From NCBI GenBank assembly GCA_036873755.1, contig JAVTVY010051649.1:62001-126000 (forward strand): a DNA stretch of 64,000 nt, given 5' to 3'. Positions 46,386 to 57,392 of this stretch are shown here, piece after piece (positions within the stretch are counted from its first letter, which is position 1; every line of letters begins with the position of its first letter). The notes below the pieces were generated by a model. It was not told the DNA's origin, did no database searches, and saw only the letters and a program-made list of their open reading frames with translations. The position numbers and the translations under genes are program-made. This DNA comes from Hanleya hanleyi. Lineage: Eukaryota; Mollusca; Polyplacophora; Lepidopleurida; Hanleyidae.

Positions 46386-47754
46386 ACCTGCCCAGTAACC
46401 AGATACAAACAGGTAGGCTCTGGTGGCACTGGACATCATTAGCCTTCTCTACATCTTGACATGCCCAGTAACCAGATACAAACAGGTAGAACATTCGCTC
46501 TGGTGGCACTGGACATCATTAGCCTTCCCTACTCTTTACCTGCCCAGTAACCAGATATAAACAGGTAGAACATTCACGCTGGTGACACTGGTCACCATTA
46601 GCCTTCTCTACACCTGACCTGACCAGTAACAAGATATACACAGGTAGAACATTCACTCTGGTACCACTGGTCACCATTAGCCTTCTCTACACCTGACCTG
46701 CCCAGTAACCAGATATAAACAGGTAGAACATTCGCTCTGGTGGCACTGGACATCATTAGCCTTCTCTACTCCTGACCTGCCCAGTAACCAGATACAAACA
46801 GGTAGAACATTCGCTCTGGGGGCACTGGACATCATTAGCCTTCTCTACTCTTGACCTGCCCACTAACCAGATACAAACAGGTAGAACATTCGCTCTGGTG
46901 GCACCGGACATCATTAACCTTCTCTACTCTTGACCTGCCCAGTAACCAGATACAAACAGGTAGTACATTCGCTCTGGTGGCACTGGACACCATTAGCCTT
47001 CTCTACTCTTGACCTGCCCAGTAACCAGATATAAACAGGTAGAACATTCACTCTGGTGGCACTGGACATCATTAGCCTTCTCTACTCTTGACCTGCCCAG
47101 TAACCAGATACAAACAGGTAGTACATTCGCTCTGGTGGCACTGGACTTCAATAGCCTTCTCTATTCTTGACCTGCCCAGTAACCAGATATAAACAGGTAG
47201 TACATTCGCTTTGGTGGCACTGGACATCATTAGCCTTCTCTACTCTTGACCTGCCCAGTAACCAGATATAAACAGGTAGAACATTCGCTCTGATGACACT
47301 GGACACTATTAGCCTTCTCTACTCTTGACCTGCCCAGTAACCAGATACAAACAGGTAGTACATTCGCTCTGGTGGCATTGGACATCATTAGCCTTCTCTA
47401 CTCTTGACCTGCCCAGTAACCAGATATAAACAGGTAGTACATTCGCTCTGGTGGCACTGGACTTCATTAGCCTTCTCTACTCTTGACCTGCCCAGTAACC
47501 AGATATAAACAGGTAGTACATTCGCTCTGGTGGCACTGGACATCATTAGCCTTCTCTACTCTTGACCTGCCCAGTAACCAGATATAAACAGGTAGAACAT
47601 TCGCTCTGATGACACTGGACACTATTAGCCTTCTCTACTCTTGACCTGCCCAGTAACCAGATATAAACAGGATAAACATGCATTCGCTCTGGTAACACTG
47701 TACATCGTCGTTCTTCTCTACCTTTGACCTGCCCAGAAACCAGATATAAACAAG
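46386..47754. repeat. 79-bp satellite, fifth block (~17 units)
   Basis: Direct units. The right end again contains the ggataaacatgcattcgctc variant that precedes every unique block. Confidence 0.95.
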
Positions 47755-48914
47755 TGATGTTTCGCCTCACCGATGGGTATCAGCAACCACTGATATATTA
47801 TATAGACTCATTATCGATTTCCTTATATATCCCTTGGTCTGGATCGCTGTCCACCGGGTCAAGAAAACCGTGCCTGTCCGTAAATGTGTAACAAACACTT
47901 AAACATAACTTACAAGCATGGGATAAAATATTCTCATTTTTCTTCATTTTGAGGATGGTTTTAGTCCAAGGAAGGTCATATAAATAATTATATTACTATT
48001 AGTATATGCTGAACCAGCCTAAGATGAAAACAGAGTAGCTCAGGAGACGCATCACGTTAGTTACTGAACTTCTCATGAGTAAGAGGAACGTATTTTGGTG
48101 GTCGTTGTTTACAGGCCACGTTTGATCCTTTGAACTTATTCTCATTTCTTTCCTTTTGCATTTGTTCCAGTGAAAACGGATACAACAGGTAGGTGTTTGC
48201 TTTACATTTTCATTGGGAAAAGCTCGAATATAAAGCATTCGGCAATCCTTGTCAAAGATCATATATACATGGCTAAATATAATTTCATCTCCGTTTATTC
48301 TTGCTATTACAATAACACCGTTTTGCTTTATTAAATTAGATGATAAATTGGGGAATTTTTTTAGTATATTCCGATAATATAGATTATAAACATGAATTTA
48401 TTGAACACTAATGTTTGCTATTAGGCAACCGTTCCCATCTGTCAAAATATAATTTATATGTTTAGGGAACATGGCTTAGGTAACCTCGCACAAAGAGGCG
48501 ATATTAAACTCAGAAAGCAGACTGAAGTTTGCAGCAAAGAGAATTGTTTGTATCAAGGGAAAAGTAATTCTGAACGTTTTCCTGGTCGAAGAAGCCTTTT
48601 TTATTCAATGACCTTCCGACGACGTTAAATCCTACTCACTCACTCACTATTTGGAAACCGGTGGTCTGATAACCATGTATGCAATACATTTGGTATCGAG
48701 TATCCTACACGGATATAATCCTCATACGGGGTTGAATGCAGATATGATACTTCTTTATAGGAATACTGTGAATTAACGAGTATAATTACAGAAACAAAGT
48801 CTCTAACCGCTGTCAGCAGAAGTCAATGAATACAAAATACACACGATTGAAATACAGTCCTTAAAAGTCCCCACTACAATGTACATTATGTTTGATATGA
48901 AAATTTGTTGGGAA
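47755..48914. repeat. Duplicated unique block U4 (carries microexon copy 4)
   Basis: Complete block followed by non-satellite sequence (agcttttttt...), unlike U1-U3. Likely the original locus from which the others were copied leftward. Confidence 0.93.
48171..48188 (+). CDS. 18-nt microexon candidate, copy 4 (probably ancestral position)
   Basis: Same exon and splice sites. This block is the only one followed by non-satellite sequence, which continues to the distal last exon at 50538, so it is the best candidate for the original copy. Spliced to the distal exon it gives KTDTT-D-GIIGGVEETF in frame. Confidence 0.5.
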
Positions 48915-49076
48915 AGCTTTTTTTAGATTCTGTTTTTATATATCAATATAATTGTCACATTCAAGACAAATTCATGTCAGTTTGACATGAAGGATGTTCC
49001 AAATTGGTCGCGCGGGATTGTCCTAATCCATGTTACCTGAAAATAAATTATATTAATTGAAGATGTCATTTGTCCC

Positions 49077-49975
49077 TTTGCTTAAACTGCAATGGTCCGT
49101 AGATTGTTTAAACTGCAAGGTTCGTAGATTATTTAAACTGCAAGGGTCCGTAGATTGTTTAACCCTATCTGGCCAGGGTGATTTGGGGTGTACCGCAGCC
49201 TGGGAGGGGGGGGGGGCTATATATTTTCGCTATCGCTAAGGCTAGAGGGCTGAAACTTACCACACTATATCTTTTGGTCAAGCTCTACAAGAAAATGTAA
49301 AAAAAATCCAAGATGGCCGCCATGATGACGTCAATGTGACGTCATTTTCAAAAAGAGCATTTTTGGACGATTTTTCGGTTAAAATCTTCGAATTTTTTTA
49401 TTTTTGTTTTTTCTTCGCAAAAACTGCTCGATAAATTAGTAAATAATAATCTGATATGAAATAAAATAAGTTTTACCCACATTTCCGTACAGAAAAGCAA
49501 ATATTTTGAAGAAATATGACGAAAACATCACTTTTTCTGGTATCACACATGGCCGCCATTTTGAATTTACCCATGATCCTCTGCTCGTGAGGTTTTGCAA
49601 ATAGGCTCAAAATGACCCCAATATGATAACCTATAACGTCACGTTTCAGCTCTCCATTTTTTTGGCGTTCCGAAGATATCGCAGAAAGTTTGGTAGGGGG
49701 GCATTTTGCTCGGAGGGTCATGCCAATAGGCTCAAAATGACCCCAATATGATAATCTAAAAAGTCACCGAGCTTCAGCTCTCAATTTTTTGTCGTTCCGG
49801 AGATACGAGCAAAAAACCAACAAGGGGGGGGGGGGCGGAAAGTGCCCCCCTCCCGGCCAGGTAGGGTTAAACTGCGAGGGTCCGTATAGATTGTTTAAAC
49901 TGCAAGGGTCCGTAGATTGTTTAAACTGCAAGGGTCCGTAAATTGTTTAAACTGCAAGGTTCCGTAAATTTCCCC
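49077..49975. repeat. ~27-bp minisatellite split by a TTAA MITE
   Basis: Units such as tttaaactgcaagggtccgt plus agattg at 49080-49162, resuming at 49867-49970. Each unit contains TTAA, the target of the element inserted between. Confidence 0.9.
49163..49866. mobile_element. piggyBac-like TTAA MITE, copy 2
   Basis: Duplicated TTAA at 49159-49162 and 49867-49870. Ends are CCCTATCTGGCC and GGCCAGGTAGGG. The interior is non-coding, with G-runs near both ends, tgacgtcaatgtgacgtcat near 49325, and two copies of ataggctcaaaatgacccca (about 49602 and 49728). No transposase, so it would depend on a source elsewhere. Confidence 0.88.
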
Positions 49976-50247
49976 GCAACAATGGATGAGGGTTATACCC
50001 AAGGTATTACAAAATCAAACTTGATCGACGATTCATTAGAAATTAGAAATCACATACTTGATTGGTCGAGTCCTTGAACATAAACCGATTTTATTCCTTA
50101 ACCTGCACTCTGATCTTACTCTTTATTTTGACCCTTATCCATTTACCTTTTGTTCCAGATTCAGTGATTATGATTATGCATCCAAACCTGCATCTGGTCA
50201 TGTCTCCTTGATTCTCTCCCTGATCATGATCATGATCCTTCCGTTGA

Positions 50248-50299
50248 TGACGTCACTTCCGGTAATCCCGTGATGAAGTCATGTCCGATGATGACGTCA
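50248..50299. promoter_or_regulatory. CRE and ETS-type motifs in the last intron
   Basis: TGACGTCACTTCCGG at 50248-50262 and a second TGACGTCA at 50292-50299, upstream of the distal last exon. They could be an internal promoter or enhancer, or chance. They are not in a recognised repeat. Confidence 0.3.
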
Positions 50300-50537
50300 T
50301 TTCGTACATCTTGCACACTGATCAGGATCCTTAACCGAAGCACAGAGCTCTCCGCTTTCCACTACTTATATATAGTTATCAAACAACTGTTAATTTTTCG
50401 AACAAGGGGTTAGGCGTGACCTTAAAAATGTTGGCCTCAATTCGCTTATGACGGTTAACCCCTGTCCCATCACCTTACTCTCTTAAGCTGCGAAACAGGC
50501 CAGTTAAGTTTAATTTTTATTCCTTGTCTCCTTTCAG

Positions 50538-50635
50538 ATGGCATCATAGGAGGGGTGGAGGAGACATTCACACACAGAGCTGCTTATATGGTCGTCGTCT
50601 CATTAGTTTTGATTTTCCTTCTCAAAACTTACTGA
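50538..50635 (+). CDS. CAP gene distal last exon (anchor signal B)
   Basis: Acceptor ccttgtctcctttcag, entering in phase 1, so compatible with both the ShK exon and the microexons. It encodes GIIGGVEETFTHR, then AAYMVVVSLVLIFLLKTY, then TGA at 50633-50635. Architecture matches the proximal end: short polar spacer, about 16 hydrophobic residues, basic-aromatic tail. No other host exons were found between 16183 and 40643. Alternative 3' exons of one gene is therefore the simplest reading. A second gene whose 5' exons were lost, or a relic exon, cannot be excluded. Confidence 0.6.
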
Positions 50636-51480
50636 CAAGCTCGTATTTATCGTGTACGTCGTGTCATTGAGCTTATAGATGTTGATTTATATCACAAGAC
50701 GTTTATTCGTTCACCTGGCCAAAATAGGCCTATTTCATAAAGTATTAAGGGTTAACGTAAGCAAAACAGTCTCAGCAGTGGTTATTCACCACAATATTTC
50801 CCATTAGTAGGACATTTTGTTGGAATGACTGGCTATTTCTCCCTGTTGTTCATTGTGAAGTTGGTATTTATCCATTATAATTTTCGACGGTAACCCCAAG
50901 AAAAACAAGAAATATCTTCCAAAACTGATGGACGACGGAGTTTAACTGGGGAGTGTGCAAAAGGCTTCTTCTGTATAATAAGTATTCTTTGCACTATTTA
51001 ACTGTCCGTGAATATTTGTTGTCAAAGCAGATTTTGCCGGTCATTTGCATAAAATATCATCGTTGGATACGTAACTCTCCGCCTTTCAGTTGTTACTGTC
51101 ATAAAACTGGCTGCTGATCAGATTCACAGTTGAAAGTTAGTGAGGTGACCCCTTAAGAATGCAGTGATTTCGTTACTCGGAGGACAATAATTAAAATGTC
51201 CGTGGAAATCTGACCTAATACATGAACTTTGTTAACGATGAAAGTGTTGTCGGTATCAGGAGCATGATTCCTTGAACCTGTAGAACATGTTCCTGCAATC
51301 AACTCTGTTGATTTACTAACTCTCTAACTAACTCACTCACGGACGTTTCGTTTCGCTAGTCCCGTCAATTATCAATTCATCTTACGTCATGACATAGGAA
51401 ACTAATTTCATCCTTTATCCGCCCAAATTAAACGCAACATAAAAAGGTGGTGGGAAAAGATGCCGGCGTACTGACAAGAA
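50636..51480. other. 3' flank of the distal last exon
   Basis: Presumed 3' UTR and beyond. No canonical AATAAA noticed. No other feature recognised. Confidence 0.4.
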
Positions 51481-52510
51481 TACAAGCGTCCAGTCCGTCA
51501 TTCAATATTCAGCCGTCGTCCATTAAAGAATATCCGCGTCCATAATCCAAAGACCTATTCCATATTCCATATAACAGTGTTAGCACTAAATTCAAAAAGA
51601 CAATCATAGTATACATAAACATAGGCTAGTTTCCTGCAAGAGAGAAGCGGTCAGCAGTTTTCAACGATGCCAGTAAGACATCATGATGTTCCAAAAATAT
51701 CAAATCCGTATCGCTGTTCAGTATTCTTAATCCATATGAGTTTCGTTGTGGAGTCGTTATCTAGAGTCTGTTGTATCTCAGTCACGCTTTGATTGTGACT
51801 GTTCATATGAACGCTTTGAGGATCTTGAAATACATGAGTTCATACGGCCCCTAGCCCCGGGTTAAGCGAAATTAGACACAAGTTACGAAACGTACTGTCA
51901 TAGATAATGCTAGCTACGCTCGTATTTTCTATCAGCATGCGATATGTATCGCCAAATTTGAGAAACTTCGATTGGAGGCGTTTGATGATATAGCCCTGTT
52001 TTATAAGTTTCTGCAATAATGTTTTGTGACGTTGATTAAAATCGCCACATTTAACACAGGATCTAGCAAATGCTACTAGGCGAGATATGTATACGCCATA
52101 TGCAGATCTCTCTGGTTTAATACCCTCCAGATAGGGATAGTTTACGATGTCTAAATTGTAATCATATCTTTTGTCGTAAACAGGGTTCATACCCTAACAA
52201 TAGAAAAAATTCCAGGAGTTTTCCAGGTCAATAAATTTAATTTTCCAGGAGTCTTCAGTTCAATAACAAAGATGATCAAATTAACGAAGTTCAGGAACAT
52301 ATTTTGGCACAGTAACGCGTGGCATCAGATAGCTGTTTCTCCCAGAAGACGAAAGTGTAGTTCTTTCAGGTATTAACTTTATTTTTCAGGACTTTCCAGG
52401 TTAACATTTAAATTCAAGGAGTTTTAAGGACTTTCCAGGAGGCGTATGAACTCTGTGTAAAGTTGACGAGAGAGAAGGTCGGCATCATTTTTATAGAGAT
52501 ATAGATCTAA
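51481..52510 (-). mobile_element. RT-encoding retroelement, 3' part, reverse copy
   Basis: Read on the reverse strand: LDLYLYKNDADLLSRQLY (52510-52460), interruption by a MITE (52181-52455), then VYDKRYDYNLDIVNYPYL, AYGVYISRLVAFARSC and DFNQRHKTLLQKLIKQGY (52190-51850), then the shared 3' tail ending GACGCTTGTA at 51481. The family is the animal retroelement type with GIPMGTNCAPLLAD/YIDD/YGVYIS motifs. I believe it is Penelope-related but am not certain. A further scrap of the tail lies at 52590-52650 (-). Confidence 0.8.
52181..52455. mobile_element. 275-bp MITE inside the reverse RT copy
   Basis: Termini cagggttcatac and gtatgaactctg are inverted repeats, hAT-like in sequence. Interior is built of short ttccagg motifs. 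Flanks share gtaaa on both sides. The interrupted coding (QLY/YDKR) is intact in outline around the insertion, which proves the boundary. Confidence 0.75.
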
Positions 52511-52769
52511 ATAAGAAGTCATATGACCACACAGGCCAACATTTGGATTACATTCCTCAAAACATCACAAGAATCAGAAATGATCCCTGTGATGATGTGT
52601 ATCTCAGCCACGCTTTTATTGTAGCTGTTCATGTGGATGTCTTGAATGACCTGTCGACTCGGCTTGAGCGGAGCAGCGCACACGATAGCCCCTGAGATAA
52701 CACCCTCAATTGCCTGTTGGCTCAGGGGCTAGCTCTCGCATGCGGGCAGTTTATGGTGAGTAATATTCA

Positions 52770-54835
52770 ATTACGCTAATGCTGTCAAGGAGTTTGACTG
52801 GAACTTCTATACGTCGGGAGGCTATAGTTGTGATTGTGAATTGTCGAACTTCATCTATACACCATGCAAACATATTTTGACTGGTAACCTTGATGTGGTG
52901 AGTGATAAGGACCTAAGATTACTCCTGATGAAGGGACATAAATATACAGAGCCGAGAAGAATATATCTGAAGGCCGACCAGAAGATAGTCCTGTCTGCTT
53001 TGGAATAGTACGTTATTGATTGGTCTAAGCGAGAAAAAGGTGAACCTACAGTACTCGCTGATTGGCTGGACCTCACAAAGAGCAAGGTCGTTGAAACAAT
53101 CCGCCATATTGACAGAAGTACCCTTCCCCAAGCAAAACAAGTACTGAGAAACCTCAAATCGCAAGACGTTCTAGCAAATCTCCAGAGTAATTTCATCATA
53201 GTCCCTGCAGACAAAGCTCCAAATAATATAATATTCATATGTAAATATTACTATTACCAGGTGCTGGTTAAAGAATTGAGTGTAAACGTATCATCATCAA
53301 ATACGTCTACTTACTCCCAAACTGCATTAACTCTGGACGATTTATTTAACAAACACAAAACGTTTCTCAGGGAAAGAGGTATTTGTCTTCCAACCAATCA
53401 TAACGACATACCGAAAGTATGCTGAACTCCCAAAATGCATAAATCACCATACAAAGCTAGATTCATAGCTGGTTCTAGAAGCTGCACCACCAAGCTTCTT
53501 TCAACCCTGTTGACGAGGGCCCTTCAGAAGGTAAAAGCATTTTGGCGTTGAACGTATGTGGATATTGAAAAACTCAAAATGTCTTACGGAAGAACTTGAT
53601 GCTAAAGGTCACATACCGTACAGACATGTATCCACATAGGATTTCTCGACTCTCTATACTACAATCCCTCACCAGGACCTTATTGACCGTCTAAGTTCAT
53701 TAATAGTATCTGTGTTCAAGAAAACTGATCGTAGATATATTAATGTCGAGAGCAATAAAGCATTCTTTATCTCTACTACATACAACAGATATCATTCATG
53801 GGATGTTTCTTTCTTTATAGACTTGCTTGAATTTCTCATTAAACATATCCATGTGAAATTTGGAAGCACAATATATCAACAGCATATAGGTATTCCAATG
53901 GGTACTAATTGTGCACCCCTGTTGGCTGATCTATATCTGTTCTCTTATGAATATGACTAAATGCAGGCGCTTTCAAAAACCGATCCATTCAAAGCCCGTT
54001 CCTTCTCAATCACCAAACGCTATATAGACGATCTTCTCGCTGTGGATAATCGCTATATAAATGACACAGTGAAGGATATATATCCACCTTCACTGAAATG
54101 GGAGGAAACTACAAATAGCCCTACAGGCACATCATATTTAGACCTATATCTCCATAAAAATGAAGCGGGCCTTCTCACTCGTCGACTTAATGACAAAAGA
54201 GATGATTACAATTTTGACATCGTAAACTATCCCTTTCTGGATAGTTAATATTCCAGTGGGACCTGCATATGGCGTATACATATCTCGCCTAGTAGCATTT
54301 GCTAGATCCTGTATTAAATGTGACGATTTTAATCAACGTCACAAAACATTGTTGCAGAAACTTATAAAACAGGGTTATACCACCAAGCGTCTCCACTCAA
54401 AGTTTCTCAAATTTGGCGATACATATCGCATGCTGATAGCAAAATACGAGCGTAGCGTGCAAGATCTATGGCGTTAAGTTTCGTAACTTTTGTCTAATTC
54501 GGCTTAACTCGGGGCTAGGGGCCGTATGAACCCATGTACTTCAAGCATGGTGCTCATATGAACAGTCACAATCAAAGCGTGACTGAGATACATCATTCCA
54601 TACATAGCGATTTTACAACAAATATTATGGATTAAGAATACTAATCAGCGATACGAATTTGATATTTTTGAAACGTCATGATGTCTTGCCGGCATCATTG
54701 AAAACTGTTGACCGCTTCTCTCTTGCAGGAAACCAGCCTATGTTTATGTATACTATGATTGTCTTTTTGAACTTGGTGCTAATACTACTGTTATGAATGA
54801 ATGAACTATTATGAATGACGGACCAGACGCTTGTA
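52770..54835 (+). mobile_element. RT-encoding retroelement, forward copy (long, dead)
   Basis: Upstream coding relic includes LDVVSDKDLRLLLMKGHKY, VLADWLDLTKSKV, IIVPADKAPNNIIFICKYYY and HKSPYKARFIAGS (52860-53490). The RT palm GIPMGTNCAPLLADLYLFSYE is split by a TAA at 53958-53960 and followed by RYIDDLLAVDN (catalytic YIDD), SYLDLYLHKNEAGLLTRR and DDYNFDIVNYPFL. After a one-base frameshift at about 54246 come AYGVYISRLVAFARSC and KFLKFGDTYRMLI. The shared 3' tail ends GACGCTTGTA at 54835. Multiple stops and frameshifts make it inactive. It stands head-to-head with the reverse copy. Confidence 0.85.
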
Positions 54836-55770
54836 ATTTCGCCTCGCGGGGCCGGGAGAAAAATGTCAAACTTGTATGATAAATCTGCCTCGCGAGTCAA
54901 AATCCTCACCGTGTGCGGCGAACGTAAGCTAACAGCTCAGTCGGGGTTTTTTTCGACCAACCAATGAAACGAGTCTTATTTTCACGTGATTTATACGCAC
55001 GACTGTTCAAAATGGCCATTTTTACGTCTGCGCCGGGCTTTAGACACAAATATCCAAAAGCTGATCGTCGGCAAGTAAGTCACCTGTTTACTGAAGAGCA
55101 TGTATTGGCATATCAATGACGAGGAACCGCAGCCTTGTCAGTCAGTGGTTGAATAATTTTGCATGCGTTAATTTTAAGGGATGCAACTCTCCAACACTTT
55201 TTTCTTTAGCGAAGCCTTTGGTCTACAGGCATCAGACTCCTAAAAAATTTACACGTTCGGTAGTATTAACAAAAAGTTTTACCTCGCTGATCCCCTAATT
55301 GAATTTAGACTTTCATCTTTCGACAGGAAGTAATTTATTTCAAGCGCTACAACGTGACAAACTTATTGTCAAACATTATCCGTCAAAATTTCAAGCTGTG
55401 TGCTCCTCTACACATGAGGTCCTCATTTTGCTGTTTTCTCTGCCTGCTGGAAGCAGTGCTCAGGCCCCGCAAATAGTCTCTCGGCGCGGCATGTTATCGA
55501 CCAGTGAATCAAAAAATAATTGCAGCTGAATAGAGCAAATACCATCCTTGCCAGTGGTACCAACGGCTTTCCATTAATCGTTGCAACGAAGGCGGGGAAA
55601 AATCGAGAAAATTCTGGCCTTTGGTAGAGATTACGTCTCGGAACGGATCGGGACTTTTTTTTGATTTAGGAGCCTTACGCCTACAATGTGTATGCTAATG
55701 CTATGCTGTGATCAGTGCTCGTCTGAACTCATACGTTGCAGGCTTATGAAAGATGCTTCGAAGATGTCCA
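54836..55770. other. Sequence between the retroelement and the foldback, unassigned
   Basis: Apart from the weak exon above, I see short open frames (55116-55298, 55299-55529) with no recognisable motif and a GC-richer start (54838-54950). Confidence 0.35.
55012..55074 (+). CDS. Weak candidate first coding exon
   Basis: ATG in a good context (caaaATGG) followed by 21 open codons, MAIFTSAPGFRHKYPKADR and two more residues, ending at CAA|gtaagt, a strong donor in phase 0. Upstream lie an aaccaatgaaac CCAAT-like box (about 54957), CACGTG (54983) and a tttata element. Without splicing the frame stops at about 55119. I found no matching downstream exon, so this may be chance or part of a repeat. 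Confidence 0.2.
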
Positions 55771-56880
55771 CCCTGTTATTACGGTTCTTACAACAGCGTT
55801 CACTTTCAACATTAGCATATTACTTCTGTAATGACAAAGGATTTCGAATGTTCATTCGAAAGCCATAAAGAATTTGTTTGGTAGTATTCTTGTCCATTAC
55901 GGTGAACTTCTTGGTTAAATGCGCATAGCGGAACGGTCGCATTGATAGCTAACCTTGGAAAGTACTTTTGCTTCACGAGATTGTGGGTATAGTAAAACAC
56001 AACAGCCATGCAATTAAATAGTTCTCTTTATTGGCGTGTGAGTCTGCATGTTACACGAATTGTGTTTATCGTATGTATAGACAACAGTTGGTGTGGTGTT
56101 ATATAGCGATCCGGACAGAAAAGCGTTGTATTTTTGATTCCATTACCTTGTCTGGCCTCCTCGCCATTTGAAAAATTGCAATGAACAACTGTTCGATCAG
56201 CCCTTGTTAACTAGAATCACCGATAACGTTAACTGCTTTCGTTCTAAAATCAATTATATTAAATTTCTGGTTATATGCACTGCATCTCGGCTCATCCTTG
56301 CTTTGAAAATGATATTTCTTGTATATTGACCATGTAATGAGGAGGATAACTCAGTCCATATTCAGTCCATGACATTTAGTAAATACAATTCAATTTCATA
56401 ATATAGTTAGGCCATGTGACATTCGTTTCAGCTGGCCGGTATATAGTGTGTACTGATAAGTTGTATATATACTCGGGGTATAAAAATATTGGTTGCATTT
56501 GTTTTAAACTGTGAAGGATTATCCATTTTGCCAATTTTCATGATCTATTGAGGTCGATATACTAATTGGTTAGTAAACGACGAAAAATTATTTTGACTGG
56601 TAATTTGGTTTAGAAAGACGAACAACCGATTTATTGTCTACGGTACTGCACGTAACACAAAATATTCGCAATATTACGGTTCGTAGTTGAACGTGGGCTT
56701 TCAACGATAACGGTTGACTTTTAGACACATCGTCGAATGTTCATTTCAAGGCAGCGAAGACTTTGCGTGTAACACTTGACAATTCAGCATTCCATCTTGC
56801 AAAATCGAAAGTAGAAAGATGGAAAGCTCTACATCGCTCCCGAGAGTGATACTTTATTAAAATTGATCTGGTTTCATACT

Positions 56881-57392
56881 ATGGTGTTCTATTTGGGCCA
56901 AGTTTGCGTCGCGTGGCGACTTTTAGAAACTCGCCACTCGCCACGCGCCGTGGACCTCTCCGGCGCGCGGCGACTGGCGACTTTCTGCTATCTCTTAACC
57001 TGGAAAAACTCGCCAGTCGCCACCCGCCGTTAAACACGGCGAGATTCGCTCTATCTTTTAACCCGGAAAAACTCGCCGCGCGCCACTCGCCGGATGAACC
57101 ACGGCGCACGGCGACTGGCGACTTTTGACTGTAGTGAAACTCGCCACTCGCCACGCGCCGTGGACATCTCCGGCGCGCGGCGACTGGCGACTTTCTGCTA
57201 TCTCTTAACCTGCAAAAACTCGCCAGTCGCCACGCGCCGTAAAACACGGCGAGTTTCGCTCTATCTCTTAACCTGGAAAAACTCGCCGTGCGCCACTCGC
57301 CGGACAAACCACGGCGCGCGGCGACTGGCGACTTTTGACTTCTGGAATTCTCAGGACTTTTTCTCAAGTGCGCATGCCCGAGGAGCATCAAT
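56881..57392. repeat. GC-rich inner inverted-repeat arm, left
   Basis: Two ~210-bp units (landmark tcgccactcg at 56931 and 57141) made of cgccagtcgccacgcgccg-type motifs that can also fold on themselves. The boundary on the loop side is gagcatcaatta. Long open frames on both strands (Arg/Ala/Ser-rich) follow from the composition and are not coding. Confidence 0.92.

Noticed and set aside
27185..47755. Dozens of reverse-strand open frames with VSSVTRANVLSVYIWLLGR-type peptides
   Set aside because: They follow the 79-bp satellite. The peptide is the repeat read in rotating frames, with no domain, start context or splice logic.
27185..48914. CRISPR-like array
   Set aside because: Units are directly contiguous 79-bp satellite copies with no conserved-repeat/unique-spacer alternation, in clearly eukaryotic DNA.
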